Shown: piece by piece, positions 21,338-33,720 of the stretch
Position numbering within the stretch: the first letter of the stretch is position 1
Layout: each line of letters starts with the position of its first letter
Assembly (NCBI RefSeq): GCF_022539315.1
Contig: NC_066314.1
Coordinates: forward strand, 49,723,180 to 49,787,179
Length of the DNA stretch: 64,000 nucleotides
Direction of reading: 5' to 3'
From: Serinus canaria
Taxonomy: Eukaryota; Chordata; Aves; Passeriformes; Fringillidae
Program-made: the position numbers and the translations under genes
Notes under the pieces: model-generated
The model's input: only the letters and a program-made list of their open reading frames with translations
Told to the model about the DNA's origin: nothing
Databases searched by the model: none

Positions 21338-22932
21338 TCCCATAAATACAGCAGATTCTTCGCGCCGGGCGTCTCGTTTTAAATGTTTGTTTGTTTTCTT
21401 CCATTTACAGAATTTTGCACTGAAAATATATACAAGTCTATTCAAGAACCAAACAAGATCTGCAAAGAAAAAACCCATACAAAACCCTGAAGAGACGGGA
21501 AAGGGAAGTAAGACAGCAGAATCCCAGAATAAAGACCTTGCTTCCCCCTCCCCTTTACTGCTTGCTGTGCCCAGCTCTGAAACACATCACCTTCGCTGCC
21601 CGAGCCGGGAGTGCAAAGCACCCTGCTCACCTCTATCTCACACATCCTTCCTTTTACCTCTGGCAAGCCAATGCAGAGCACAGCTCACCTCTGCTTTTTA
21701 TGATCAGGCCCTCTCCAAACCAGCTTAGGGATGGGAAGCAGCTTCCATGGTCCCAAGTCCCATGGGACTGGGGATTGCTTGGGATGTGCTACCCTCAGCC
21801 TCCTCTGTGCCTGCAAATCCTGGCTCTTGTGTCACAGTGATCAGGCAGCTGGGGTGAGCCGCTCCCCGCCACAGGGAGCCAGGCCTGCCCTCAGCTGCAG
21901 CAAAGGTGCACAAGGCACAGCTGAACCCCCCTGTGCCCCAGTGCAGAGCTTTGTGGTGATGAGCTGGGCTCCCATCTCCCCCCAACTCCCAGCCCATCAC
22001 TCACCCCTCTGCGAGAGGACACTGAAGAGCTGAGAAAACCCCCCTGCCCAACTGAGCTCTCCAGCCCAGTTGGGGAAAGGAAGTCTCACTGCTGCTTCCT
22101 CTCCCCATCTGCCAGGAGGCTGCAGGCAGTCTCAAACCCCACAGCATGCCCCTCTGTGGCCACCGTTCCCAAAGGTTGCTATGATAGATAAAGCCTGTGG
22201 GAATGGTGTACGGTTCCCTGCTGTAGGGGCTGAAGGGGCTGGGAAGGCACAGAGCAAGCCCTTCTCAGCCCCTGAGGCCCCACCTCTCACCTACAGCTCT
22301 CTAAGCAGCTAGGACAGAGATATGTGATGATCACTCCCCCTGACCCCCCCCAACAGCTGTCTGCTCTCTGGTGCTGGAGAGATACTTGGGCTCTGCTTGG
22401 CCCTGTTCCTCATCAGCTCTAGTGTGATCCCACCACATGGAATCACTGGGGCCCAGCTCTAAGGAGGGGGCAAGGGGGACAAGAGAGAGCACCATAGAGC
22501 ACGAAGTAGCTGAAGGGCTGAGAAATGTGGAGGGGGCAGACAAGGAAAAGGATCTTCCTTTGCTCGGCCTTGCCCTGGGCTGAGGTTGTTAAAGCTCCCC
22601 GTCCTTGTTCCCCTATGCACCTAAAGCAGGAAAGCAGGGTTAGAAGAGAAGCTGGACAGACTGGGGAGGGAGTGTCATCTTCAGAAGAGCAGGGAAGGCA
22701 ACTGTTCACACACATGAAGCTTCCCACTCCACTTCTAGTCCTGTGAGATTAACATCTCCTGGCATCTCTGCTCTCCTCCTTGAGGCATGCTTCCTCTGGC
22801 CCTTGCCTGGCCATCTGGAGAATAGAGTGTGAGCACCAGCCCCCAGCCACCCTCCCATCTCCTCTGGCTACTCCAGCCCCACAGGGTTGGCTTCCCAAGG
22901 AATCTGCAGTGTAGTGCCTGCAACATGTGGCC
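21332..22932 (-). other. GGA1: Probable GGA1 3' UTR
   Basis: Sequence between the GGA1 stop (TAG at 22935-22933) and a canonical minus-strand AATAAA (plus-strand TTTATT at 21332-21337). No coding exon was seen. The 1.6-kb length is plausible, though a nearer non-canonical signal could be used. Confidence 0.4.
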
Positions 22933-25900
22933 CTAGAGGTTTCCCCAGGATTCTGGTGGGGGAAACTGGTCCACGTCCCCAATTTCATTGTAGGTTTGCT
23001 CTCCCATGGTGAAGGTCAGTTTGTACCGTAGCCTCACTTTCTCCTGGAGATGGGAGAAAAAGGATAAGCAGTCAAAAGAAGGGGAAGAAAGGCATGAGGC
23101 ACAAACCATTCACATCTCAGATGCTGGTGAGTAGAGGGAACAGGGATAGGGTAGTGAGGCTTTGCCTAAGTACCAAGACCAGCCTCTGTTCGTGCCCCAT
23201 GTTACCTTCTGTGGGTTAGCGAGCAGCAGGACTTGGGTGATGGCACTGGGGTGGACGATGGGATTGAACGCTGGCAGCTCTGTGCCTGAGGGAGGCTGTA
23301 GCTTCACCTTCATTATCTATGGAGAGAGTGAGAGAAGAGAGTGACCACATTCCTGAGAGTGACTTGGCACCTAGAAGCCCTGCTCCTGCACTTGGGAAGC
23401 TTCTGCTGTCCAGTCAAAGAGAAAAACATTGCGCTAATCTGAATATAACAGAATTTGCTCCCATGCCCACAGAGCTCTCTCCATCCACCCTGTTTTTCCT
23501 GCAGAAGTAGAATCATGCTTTTGCCCAGTTTGGGACCTCAGCCCCAGCAGCTGTCTTACCTTGGGGACGGCAGACTGAAAGACAATATTGCGGATGGGCT
23601 GTGGGGCTGTGCTGAGCATAGAAATCACCACCACCAGCACATCAGGCCTCTCGGGCAGGGCATCCTTAGCGAAGTGGAAGAGGACACGGAAGCCATGCTG
23701 ATCATACACTGTCACAGGGAGGATGCTGCCTGCGGGAAAGGCAGGGACACACAGCAGTCAGCCAGGAGGGAACTGGCCTGACAGCACCTTTCCCCATCAC
23801 CCTAACTCCATACGAGTGACAGAGACACCATTTTTCTTCAGCCTCCACAAAATTCAACACGCAAGAAGTTTCTTCACATTCTTCCCTTCCATGTGTGCAG
23901 AGTTTAATCCCCCCACACCTGCCCCCCTCTTTTTTCCCCAGCTCACTGGGTTTGATTGACTCCAGAGGCACAGTGATGTTGGCCAGCGAGATCTCCTGTG
24001 GCAGTGCAGTGGCAGGAGGCCGTGGTGGCACTGCAGTACTTCCTGCTGGTGTGGTGGCAGCTTTTGGAAGTGTGGCAGGGGCAGGCAGCTCTGAGGTCAG
24101 AGGCAGCGTGGGGTTAGGGGAAATACTCTGGAGTATAGGCAGAGCACTGGGATTGTGGGCTGCAGTGCCAGAGCTGCTCCTGTTCTGCAGATCCCTCAGA
24201 GTGAGCCGAGGGGGTGGTTGCTGCTTCTCCCTACAGGGGAAGAGAGATCAAGGAGTGGAACAGGGCATTGAAATGCTGTCCAGCACCCAGAAATGGAAAC
24301 AATGGCGAGAGATGCCAGACTGCACTACCAAGTGCTTACCATCGCACTTGTTGAGATTCTGGAGGCAAAGACTGCTGCAGCAGCGTCTTGCCCAGGAGGT
24401 CCAGGTCATCCAGGCCACTGCTGCTAGGAGATGGTTTTGGGGAGGATGCACCAGCATCTTGTTTGACTGGTGGTGTTGCCATAATAGGGGTGATACTGAG
24501 CTCATTGCTGTCTGATGACTGTGAAGAGAGCACGCAGGAGAGCCCCAAAGCAGGGCTGTGTATCAGCATCAGCCATCAGATGTGGCACATTTCCCTGCGT
24601 TTATTTGAGGGGGCTTTGCCGCCCTCCCCACCCTCTGCCCTAGCTCCCAACGCATTACCTGGAAGCTGTTCCAGCCACTGCTGTCACTGGCCTGGACAGG
24701 ATGTGGTGCTGGGTCATTCAGGCCTGCCAAGAGTATAAGCAAACATGAAACTCACCCACCAAATCAGTATGAGCATTAAATATGGCCTGAGTAAGACACA
24801 GAAGCAGCAGGGCAGAACTGCCAATGTGGTCTCCATCTCTGGCCCCCATCCTTACAAGGGAGAGAGCCAGGAGGGTGACAGTGGCTTTCTTCTATCCAGA
24901 TAGCTTCATTTATAGTTCAGTTCTCACTGCAATTGGCAGAAAAATGACTGCTATTGAGCTGACCAATCTGACTGACCATCTTGTCTACTTGATACTGTTG
25001 TACTCAAAAGCACTTGCTTTAGGAAACAGACACTTTGTTGTGCAAAGCAGGACTCTAGAGCCTTCTAGGAGTGATACCTCACATGATTTCATGAGAACAG
25101 TTCTGGAAGACCCATGCATCTGTTGTCAGTTCATGACTTCAAGAGCAAGCAGAAAACAGGAGCTGGGGGTGACCCACCCTTGTGATCCCATCTGGGGATG
25201 GCCATTGCATCACTCTTGATTTACCTGCCAGATCAGTTTACCCAGAGCAAATAATTGGGCTCATCCCTACAGGCTCTCTCTGACTAGCCAGGAAAACATA
25301 ATGAGACTGAAGTTCTGAATCGCAGCAGAGTCCTTCTCTCCTCTCCCTCACACTAAATGAAGGAACCTCTTTGTCTTTCTCTTCACTTCTACCAGAGCAC
25401 TCTCTTATTCATGTTCTTGCCAAAGAAGAACTATCAGAGTCAAAGAATGAAGAGCTTTTGCTCTGGATTTCTCACCTAAAGACATGAGTTCATCATCCAG
25501 CAAGGAGACAGAGCCAGCTTGGTCAGGCACAGGGACTGCTGAGCCACCTGAAAGGGTGGGCAAGGCTGGGTAGGAAGAGCATGTTGCTGGGAGCTCCAGG
25601 CCAGACAGATCTAGAAGTGCTGAGGTGCTACCTGCATAAAGAAAAGAATCTGAAAATGTTATGCAGTTCTTATGCAATGTGGTGAGGCCTAGCTCCCATC
25701 CTTCCTCACACCCACTGCTCTCCCTTCCAGTTCCCCTTCTTCATGCACCAGTCACACCCACAAGCCATTTCCTTATCTCACCAGCCCCACTCCAACCTCA
25801 CGCAGGTTTCCCCTTTCCACTTCTCTCAGTCCTCTTACTCTGCAGGAAACCAGCAACAGGGTCCCTCTGCTTGACCTTCCTGTCCCCATTCTTCAAGTCT

Positions 25901-28900
25901 CCTCACCTCGAAGGGGACTGGCCACTGTCTCCCCATTGATCTCTTCTCCCCGTACAAGCTGCTTGTAGAGATTGATCACCTGGGTCAGATTGTCATTGGC
26001 TTGCAGAATCTCCGCTGAAAATAAGTGTGAAATAGTGAAGAGAGTAACTTTTATACGCTGTCTGTTTCTCCCAAGCAAGGCCCAAGTTGCTGCAAACAAA
26101 ACCACTGCAGAGAGTGTTTTCACCATTGTTGTTGCAGGCTGCACCAGGGTACATTGACACCTCCAGGGCAGTCTCACCAGGAAGGAGAAAGGTCAGATGT
26201 TTACCTAGAGCTTCATCATTGTCTTCTGTGTCACTGGCGAGCCGGAAAAGCATGGGCCTCATGCGCTCACAGCGCTGATACAGCTCCTGGGACAGCAGAG
26301 AAACAGTGATGAGGTGAGCATCTTGAGCAGCAGGTTGCTCAGCAGGATGTGCAAAATACGCAGGAGGATGAGGGGGTAAGGGTCACCCATTTCTGCTAAG
26401 CCCAAGGAGGATTCTGGGATTGCCTTTCCTCACCTTCATTAGGTCCTCATTGCTTTCTGTTGTCTCCCCCTTGCTGTAGTTTGTCACCATCTCTGTCAGC
26501 AGCTTCACGTTGTTGTTCACCTCCTCAATGGCATTCACCCTCTTGGAGATCTTCTCCATGCGCTTTTGGTCCTGAAGGGGAAGCACATGGGGAAGGATGT
26601 CCTCACCTGGAGAGGAGGAAGGCCAGGCCAACCAACCCCCCTGGACTTAAGCCCAGCAACACTGCCCTCAAAACAGCTCCCACTCCAGTGGAAAACTCCA
26701 GGTCATCTCTGGGCAGGAACATGCCAGACAGGGATGGAGTTGCTGTAGATCTAGTGCTGCAGCAGGGTTTGGGCCACAGAATGCACTCAGAGCCATTCCT
26801 CCAAGCGGCCAGGGGATGGCAGAACTCACACAAGGACTCTTTCACAGCTGTGCACCCAAATTTTGGGCAGAAGGTCCATATGTCTGCATGAGGTCACAAA
26901 GCCAGTCCTCCTTTGGTGCCAGCCATCACCACCCAGACCACGACCCCCAGCTCCCTTCTTCCCCAGTCACACCTCCTGAACCATCTCCTTGATGAGCTTG
27001 TTGGCAGCCCGGAGATCCTCAGGATGGGAACTTTTCAGGAGGCGAGCCAGCGTCTGCAAAAGAGAAGGTACTTCTGAGCCCAAGCTGAGGCATGGCAGCC
27101 AGAGTCACTCTTGCAACACTAGAGCCAAGAGCTGCCCCCATCCCAAACCTGTATCTGGCAGAGGCAGTGGACAACTCCAACCATTTAGAAAGCCCAGCCA
27201 CAGAAGCCTGTGGGCTATCAGAGACCAGGGAGAGAAGTACAACTGGCTTTTCTTTTCCTGTTGTAGTTCTGGTTATGCAAGCTAGGTATTTCCCTGAAGA
27301 TCCCCTGCATTCAAAACCTGCTCTGGCCTGCCCATTACCCACCATGGAGAGTCTGGAGTGCAGCAGCACTGAGACAGGAACAAAGCCTGGTTTATGCAAG
27401 AATTGTCATGGCATTGAAATGGACTCCTACTCGGACTTCTTCACATGCCTCTTTGCTGGTGAAGAGAGAGAGCTCCCACTTCCTCTCCCTCTCCATAGTC
27501 AGTGAACAGTCCCACTGCCCATTTACAAACCCTCATTTTCAGACTCTGACCCATGGAGGCAAACTATATCCCTTGCAGCAAACTGGCATCACACTCCTGC
27601 TGCAGAACCAGACCCAGAAGAGCCCAGTACTTGCTTAAATTTACCAGCACTGATACTGCAGTGGTTTGCCTGAGTGGTGACACAATTCTGATGGAAAGAC
27701 AACACAGGATGGGTCCAGGTGGCTATAAGTTGTTGGGCAATAAGCAGATTGCAGGGCTGGGGGTGGGGAAGAGATAACAGCAGCAGCAGCATCTGGGGCT
27801 GAGATTTAAACCTCAAGGCCAGTAACTCCGAAGTCTAGAGAGCTCACAGCAGCAAACCTCCCCGAACCTGCTTGGGCCAATGTCAGCACCACACCCTTTG
27901 CACCATCCTGCAGCTAAGTGCTCCAAAGGTCAAACAGACCCGCATGCCCCACTCCTCTGGATGCTTCCTTTGTCATGATTTTGGAACAAGGCCTCAGCAT
28001 TCCAGTGATGCATTTTCTGAAGGACATCATGTACAGCAGAGACCTCGACTCTCCCACATCAGGGGGACATAAGGTATTGGAGCAGGAAGATGATGCCTAC
28101 TGTCCCTCTCCTTGCACAGAGCCCTTACCTTGGATTTTTCTTCATCCTCAAAGATGATGTTCTTGGGTCGAGGAGGAGGCGGTGGGAAAGGAGCGTCATC
28201 GGGAAGTTTGGGGTCACACTTCACAATCCCTGCAGTAGAAGGAGGATCAGGAGAACTCACCCATGCAGGGATGGCACTGCCACCCAGGTCTTTTTTACCT
28301 AACGGCCCACCAAATCCAGCTGGGACTGAGGGTGTGTGGGTTAGCTCCTGTTACACAAGATCCTGGACTGTGTTTCCATTCCCCATAAATATCCTCTCTT
28401 AGAAAATTCCAGCATATAGTGCCAAAGTACTTGCAGCCCTTCGGCCCCAGACCTTTCCAGTGCCCCACCTCCCATGTGAGCAAGCAGATGTGCCCTCCAA
28501 CCCAGCAACTCCCTCTGCTCAGCCAGGAGCCCCAAGGCAACTGCTCTGTCTCCTGACCCTGATGCTGAGTCAGACTGATGGATGCCCTGGGTCTGGGCAG
28601 AGGGAAGGAAGAGCTTGTTTCAGATTTTTTTTTTCCAGACAGAAAATGAAGGAGGGCAAAACCATCTGTCCACTGCCCCTTCTAGACCACTGCCTCTCAC
28701 CTTGTTTCTTCAGCATCTGGTAGGCTTCAGATATCTTCACCTCATGAGGCAGCCCTAATGTCCAGCTGTACATGAGCTCCAGGATCTTTGACTTCACTTT
28801 CTCTGATGTCCGGCTGCCAAGATACTAGAGGAAGAGAAAAGAGGAGGCGTGAAGCTGATCTGAGCCATTGCAAGTCTGGCCTGTTCCTCTCTTCACCCTC

Positions 28901-31626
28901 CCAGGAGAAGTGAGACCGTTCCCAATGGCACAAGAAGGAAAGAGGAAGCAAGCAGGAAAGCTCATGAAGGCCTTGCAACACATCCTATGCTGTGCCTGGT
29001 TTCCGTCACAGGAAAAACAAGAGGTGTGAGAATTGCTGCAGCAGCAGCTCCTCAGAGACACACGGGGACAGGTGGGAAGGCTCAGGCAGGTCTCCTGTCA
29101 CCTTGTGAAGGGAAGGGTCCTGTGAAAAGAAGCTGCTCAGCAAGGCAGCCCTTTAGGAATGAGGGGACAGCAGGGCTGGGAGAGGGATGTGGGTAATGGT
29201 CTCTGAGGCAGGGCCCCGAGCAAGGTGAGCCCCAGCTGACCAGCATCCAGCAGGTGCCACGCAATCATCCTTCAGCCCTTTCACATGGGTCTGATGGGAG
29301 CGCTGGTGCTAGAAACAGTGCATGTGCCACCAGAAACAAGTGGCTTAAGGCAGAGGACATACTCTAGGGTGCCAAGCAAGAGAACTTTGGGATGCTGCTG
29401 TCACTGTCCAGGGCTATTCATCATCACAGATCACAAGCTGTGACTGGCAGACAAAGGTTTTCCTTAGTCATATTTAGCCTGTGCTCCCTTAACTCTACAC
29501 TTGCTGGTGTTCACTGCCTCGACTGAAATAGGGGAGCCCACACAGCTCGTTCTGCTGCAGGAACAGCAGCATCAGCAGAGGAGCAGGTACTGACTTGGTC
29601 CTTCAGATGGACTCACTAAGAACACCACTGACCAAGCCTGGGCTTGCCCTCCAAGAGTGTCTCAACCAGGCTGTGACACCCCAGAGAGACATGGTCCTGT
29701 CAAAGCTGGGGGAGGTTCCTGAGCACATGCAGCACAGACAGAGCCCAACAGGGATGCAGGGAAGGTGACTCCAGGCACGCACATGAGCTCAGTAGTCTCA
29801 CAAGTGCAGGCTGCACCATGTCCAGTTGGCCCTCAGCTTCCTACAACAAGAATCAGCCTGGAACAGAGGGGTGAAAACTCAACTCACTTCCCACCAGAAA
29901 ACTCACCGGGAAACAAGGACTAGATCTCCCACTAACAACACTGTCCTATTTCGCCCACATCCCAGTGGGTGGCTTTTTTCTCAGCCACCACTTTTTCCCA
30001 AAGTCCTCCTGCCACCAGGCAGCAGTCCCTTCCAGCATGATGCCGTGAGACCCACCTTAGGGGACACCACCTTGATGAGCTCATTGAGGAAGCGGAACTT
30101 GCCCACCTCATCGTGGAAGCGTTTGCCACAGCTCTTCATGCATGACTCCAGCACCTGGGGAGAGGGGCCACGTGAGTCCCAGCATGGGGTCAGCAGCAGG
30201 ATCAGGAGCCAGCTCCTTCCTGCTACCCCCTCACCAGGTACAGAGCCTGTGGCTACTGTCACAGCAGCACAAAGGGACATCCCCTGCTCCCTCCCAGGTG
30301 GTCAAGCACCCTCCCACAGGGAAGAAAGATTCCATCTTTGGGGCTAGTTTTTGCAGAGATGGCTGCAAAGGGCTACCCTTAGGAAGGTCACAAACACCAG
30401 GGTTTCAAAGTATGGATCCACAGCACGATTAAGAATCATTGAATCTTTTAGGTTGGAAAATATCATCAAGATCACACAGTCCAACCATTAACACAGCACT
30501 GCCAAGGCCACCACAACAAAAGCCAAAAAACTTCCCATTCAACAGGCTATTATCCTTCTAGGAACAAAACCTTTCCAAATAATCTCTCCTAACTTGTGGA
30601 ACCACCTTCAGTCCCTCTCCCACCCAAGGGCCCAGGTGCTCCAGGGCTTTCTCAGAGGGAATTCAAAGCTCCCCGTGCTTCTGTAGTCAAGCTGGAGCAT
30701 CTCCATGCCCTGCCCCTCCATCTAGTTCTACCAGCCTGCAGATGCCCTTACCGTGAGGGCCTGGATAGCTTCCCATTCCTGTGGAGACTGGATCTTGTGG
30801 GCAAGAAGCCGGGTGGCAAGTGGAGGACTGGAAGGAGTGAGGGGAAAAGAAAAGCTCGCCAGTTATTGACAAAATGTCTGGTACCTGCATTTCTGTCTGG
30901 GAATCCAGAGCTGAAAAGCATGTCGTAAGCTGAAGATGCTGATAAGGCACTAAGATACCTCAAAATCCAGAGGAAACCTTCCATTACTGGACCTCCCCCA
31001 CCTACCCCCATCTTGAGGGACTTCATGCCTATTCAGCTCTTGGGACAATCCCACTGGATTTTGCTGGGTGGGAAATCATAAACAGGCCTGTGACCTGGAA
31101 AAGCCTGGGTAAAGGACAAAGCACTTACCCCTCTAACTCCTTATTGAGCTGCTCACAGAACGCATTGATACCATCCCAGTCCAGGTCCTTGTTCAGGGGG
31201 TTTGTGGCTTTGTCTGCGGGGCAGGATGAGGGGCCGGTGAGAAGAAAAACCCAACAGGCTCCCACTCCGTGGAGGGACATCATTAATGCCACACCCTCCC
31301 TGCCAACCCCAGCGGGTGCAGCAGCAGGGGACGGCGTGGGAAGAGAAATACACTCGTGTCCACTCGCCCCTTCCCACGGCAGCTTTGTGCACCAACTCTG
31401 CCCCCCTCCTCCCCGCTGACCAACCGTACCCCCGCCTCCGGCTGGGCCCTGTGGTTTCACAGCCGCCCCCGGGTGCGCCCGCAGCCACGGCCACCAGGCG
31501 CGCCCCCAGCCCCTCTCCCTCACACCCCTGCGCCCGCCACGCCCGCGCCCTCCCCGCCCCATTGGGATGGGAGCGGTGGTCGCAGCCGCACTCACTGATG
31601 CGCGCCTCCAGCGTCTCGGGCTCCAT
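22933..31626 (-). CDS. GGA1: ADP-ribosylation factor-binding protein GGA1, 17 coding exons, 666 aa
   Basis: Monomeric clathrin adaptor that sorts DxxLL cargo such as mannose-6-phosphate receptors at the trans-Golgi. Coding exons: 31626-31596, 31213-31129, 30827-30752, 30154-30056, 28824-28701, 28229-28129, 27053-26973, 26571-26434, 26286-26205, 26014-25907, 25631-25476, 24723-24659, 24518-24340, 24230-23947, 23729-23560, 23316-23206, 23043-22933. All are GT-AG and in frame over 2001 nt. VHS domain is about residues 10-147 (FCEQLNKELEG, KSCGKRFHDEVGKFRFLNEL). The GAT domain, about 165-305, binds Arf-GTP and ubiquitin. The hinge carries a clathrin-box-like LLDDELMSL (352-360), WNSFQ (378-382) and the internal acidic-dileucine DDLDLL (419-424), which is autoinhibitory in mammals. 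The GAE domain runs about 540-666. Start MEPETLEARI matches the second Met of the human protein (639 aa); the extra length is in the hinge. Confidence 0.96.
30430..30560 (-). mobile_element. CR1 LINE 3' end fragment in a GGA1 intron
   Basis: The plus strand reads 'gaatcattgaatcttttagg' followed by 'ttggaaaatatcatcaagat', the reverse complement of the CR1 3' terminus. The likeness fades to the right, so only roughly 100-150 bp is assignable. It lies in the GGA1 intron between the exons at 30056-30154 and 30752-30827. Confidence 0.7.
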
Positions 31627-32110
31627 GTCAGCGGCCCGCGGCTCCTCACCGGGGCAGCGCCGCTCCGCTGCCGCCCTCCCGCCGGGCCCGGCGCGGCCGC
31701 GCCATGGAGAGCCCCGATCCCTCTGGCCACCGAGAGCCGGAAGTCGGCAGTGCAGAGCGCCGCTCCGCTGCCAGCGCGCCCCCTGCTGGTCCGCGCTCCC
31801 GCTCCACCATGAGCTCACCGCGCAGGGGCAGGGAAAGGCGCGGGAGGCGGAAGGAAGCGGAAGGCCCTCCCGGAGAAGGACACAGAGGGCAAGCGAGCGC
31901 GGGGCGGGGCGGGGCGGAGCGCCGGAAAGCAGCGCCGCGCGGAAACCGGGCGAGCCGGCCCCTCCCGGAAGAAGCGGTGTTACTGGCAGGTGAAGCCACT
32001 TCCGGTACGGAGAACGGGCACTTCCGGCGGGCGGCCGGAGGTGTCCTTTAAAAGGACACGGGCCCGCCGGGCGCTGCGCATGCGCGGTGCGTGCCGGCCG
32101 CGACCCGGCC
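31627..32110 (-). promoter_or_regulatory. CpG-island promoter of GGA1 with GC-box, ETS and NRF1 motifs
   Basis: The island extends from within intron 1 (about 31420) to about 32110. It contains three overlapping GGGGCGGGGC-type Sp1 boxes at 31901-31918. ETS/GABP motifs appear as CCGGAAGT at 31737-31744 and ACTTCCGG at 31998-32005 and 32020-32027. A palindromic NRF1 site, TGCGCATGCGC, is at 32075-32085. There is no TATA box. This combination is typical of housekeeping and often bidirectional promoters, although no gene was recognised on the plus side. Confidence 0.7.
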
Positions 32111-33581
32111 GTCCTGATAGGGTCGGATGTCGGCCAGTAATAAATATAAATATAGATATAAATGGCAGCAAGTGCGGTCCTCTACACTGTACTTGAAATA
32201 GCAGCTGATCTTCTGGCAGCGCCTGGCCTGGATCTTCGGCCTGGCCGAGCAGCGTGTGGGGCGGGCGGGGGTGCTGGTGATGTTCCAGGAACACAAACTT
32301 CCTTTGTCCCCGCTTTCCGTGTGGCTCTGGTGATACAGGCCAGCCAACTGCTGCACCTAACAGCGCCTGCTTTCTCTGTGCTCCAGGAGCAGCACGGCTT
32401 CTCCCCGACTCGCTGCTTTTGCAGTTTGCCTCGCTGTTTTTCAGATTCTGAGCGACCTCGGGGAGTGCCTGTGTGAGGGGAGCCCGGTGGGGGTGTCGGC
32501 GGTGGGGTTTGGGGCTGGGGCGGGCCGCAGCCTCGGCGATAAGAGCACAATGCAGCCCGCAATTCGGCGTTCCGGCCTCTGCTGTGCAGACAGGCGTCAG
32601 AGCCCAGCGCTGCCGGGCTGGGTTACTCATTTACAGCGCTAATCCCGCGGCTGACGGGGGAACTGCCCTGTTGTCACCCCTAATGGCTTTTCCTGATGGA
32701 TAGCCATTGTTTTGGTAAGGGCTTTTTGGCCATTAAAAAGCACTTTTTGGCGCCTGAATGTAGTTCTTTTTTTAACTGTTACAGCCTTGCATCACAAAGC
32801 CCTTTTAAAGTGCTTTTCATAGAAAATTGCAACATCCTTCCCCTTGATGTGTTCAGGCACGTTTTACGCAGATTATTTTAATTTTATGAGTCAGCCCGGC
32901 CTGTCACGATTCCTTTGATTTTTCTGAGAATCCCGAAGTCATCTCTAGGAGCCCTCCAGGTCATGTACGATCTGCATAGAAGGCACGCACCGCTCCATCC
33001 CCCACAGCGATGCCTCTGAATGAGAGGTTTCGCAGGCTGGTGTTTTACACAGGCCCCTTTTGCTCAGGTTTCGATCCGTCTGAGTCTCAAGCGTGTTTGT
33101 TTTCCTGTCTTTGGCAACACCCAGTGGTTAGCAAGTCCAGGATGAATGGAAGGCTGCACCTCTTTTCGGCTGGTTGCAAACAATGGCGAGTGAACTCGTG
33201 CATAACAGTCCTGTCAGCGGCGACCTTGCTTTTATTTCTCACAGATTTACAAGTCTCTTTCCCCTTTGGTACATCTGCTTTCCATATAACAGGGACCCAA
33301 AGTGCAGCCAATGGAAAAAGAGATCGGAATGTGAATCTTTGTTCCCTGTAAGGGCGGCTAGATGATGTGTAAGGAACAACCTTTCTCCCCTCGATTTATT
33401 TTTACCGACAGCTGGAATTTTAGGTTAGGTTTGGACTGAGTGAGGCGCTCCAAGTTGTAATTAACACTGCTCTAGAGGGAAAGTACTGGAGCTATAATTA
33501 GCTCGTAGCGAATTGCGGAGGAAAGTGGTGGCGTGCAAGCCAGAGGCCTGGACGAGCACAGCTCATGGGGTCAGAGCATGG
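32111..33581. other. Non-coding stretch right of the GGA1 promoter
   Basis: It starts with a short TAAATA-rich patch (about 32140-32162). It remains fairly GC-rich to about 32650, then becomes A/T-richer. No exon or repeat family was recognised. Confidence 0.5.
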
Positions 33582-33720
33582 CCCAGGTTCGGCAGAGGGA
33601 TGCGGGTCCCAGCTTCGGCACAGGGGCGCGGTCCCAGGTTCGGCACGGGGGCGCGGTCCCGGGTTGGGCATAGGGCTGCAGTCCCAGGTTCGGCTCAGGG
33701 CTGCAGTCCATGGTTGCCGG
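33582..33720. repeat. 25-bp minisatellite, about 5.4 copies
   Basis: Units begin at 33582 (26 bp), 33608, 33633, 33658, 33683 (25 bp each) and a partial one at 33708. The core is CCCAGGTTCGGCACGGGGGC followed by GCGGT, with substitutions between units. It is GC-rich in a more A/T-rich setting. Confidence 0.92.

Noticed and set aside
31125..31993. Frames of 200-235 aa on both strands at the GGA1 promoter
   Set aside because: The minus-strand ones read through intron 1 of GGA1 and the plus-strand ones lie in the CpG island. Neither shows a conserved domain.
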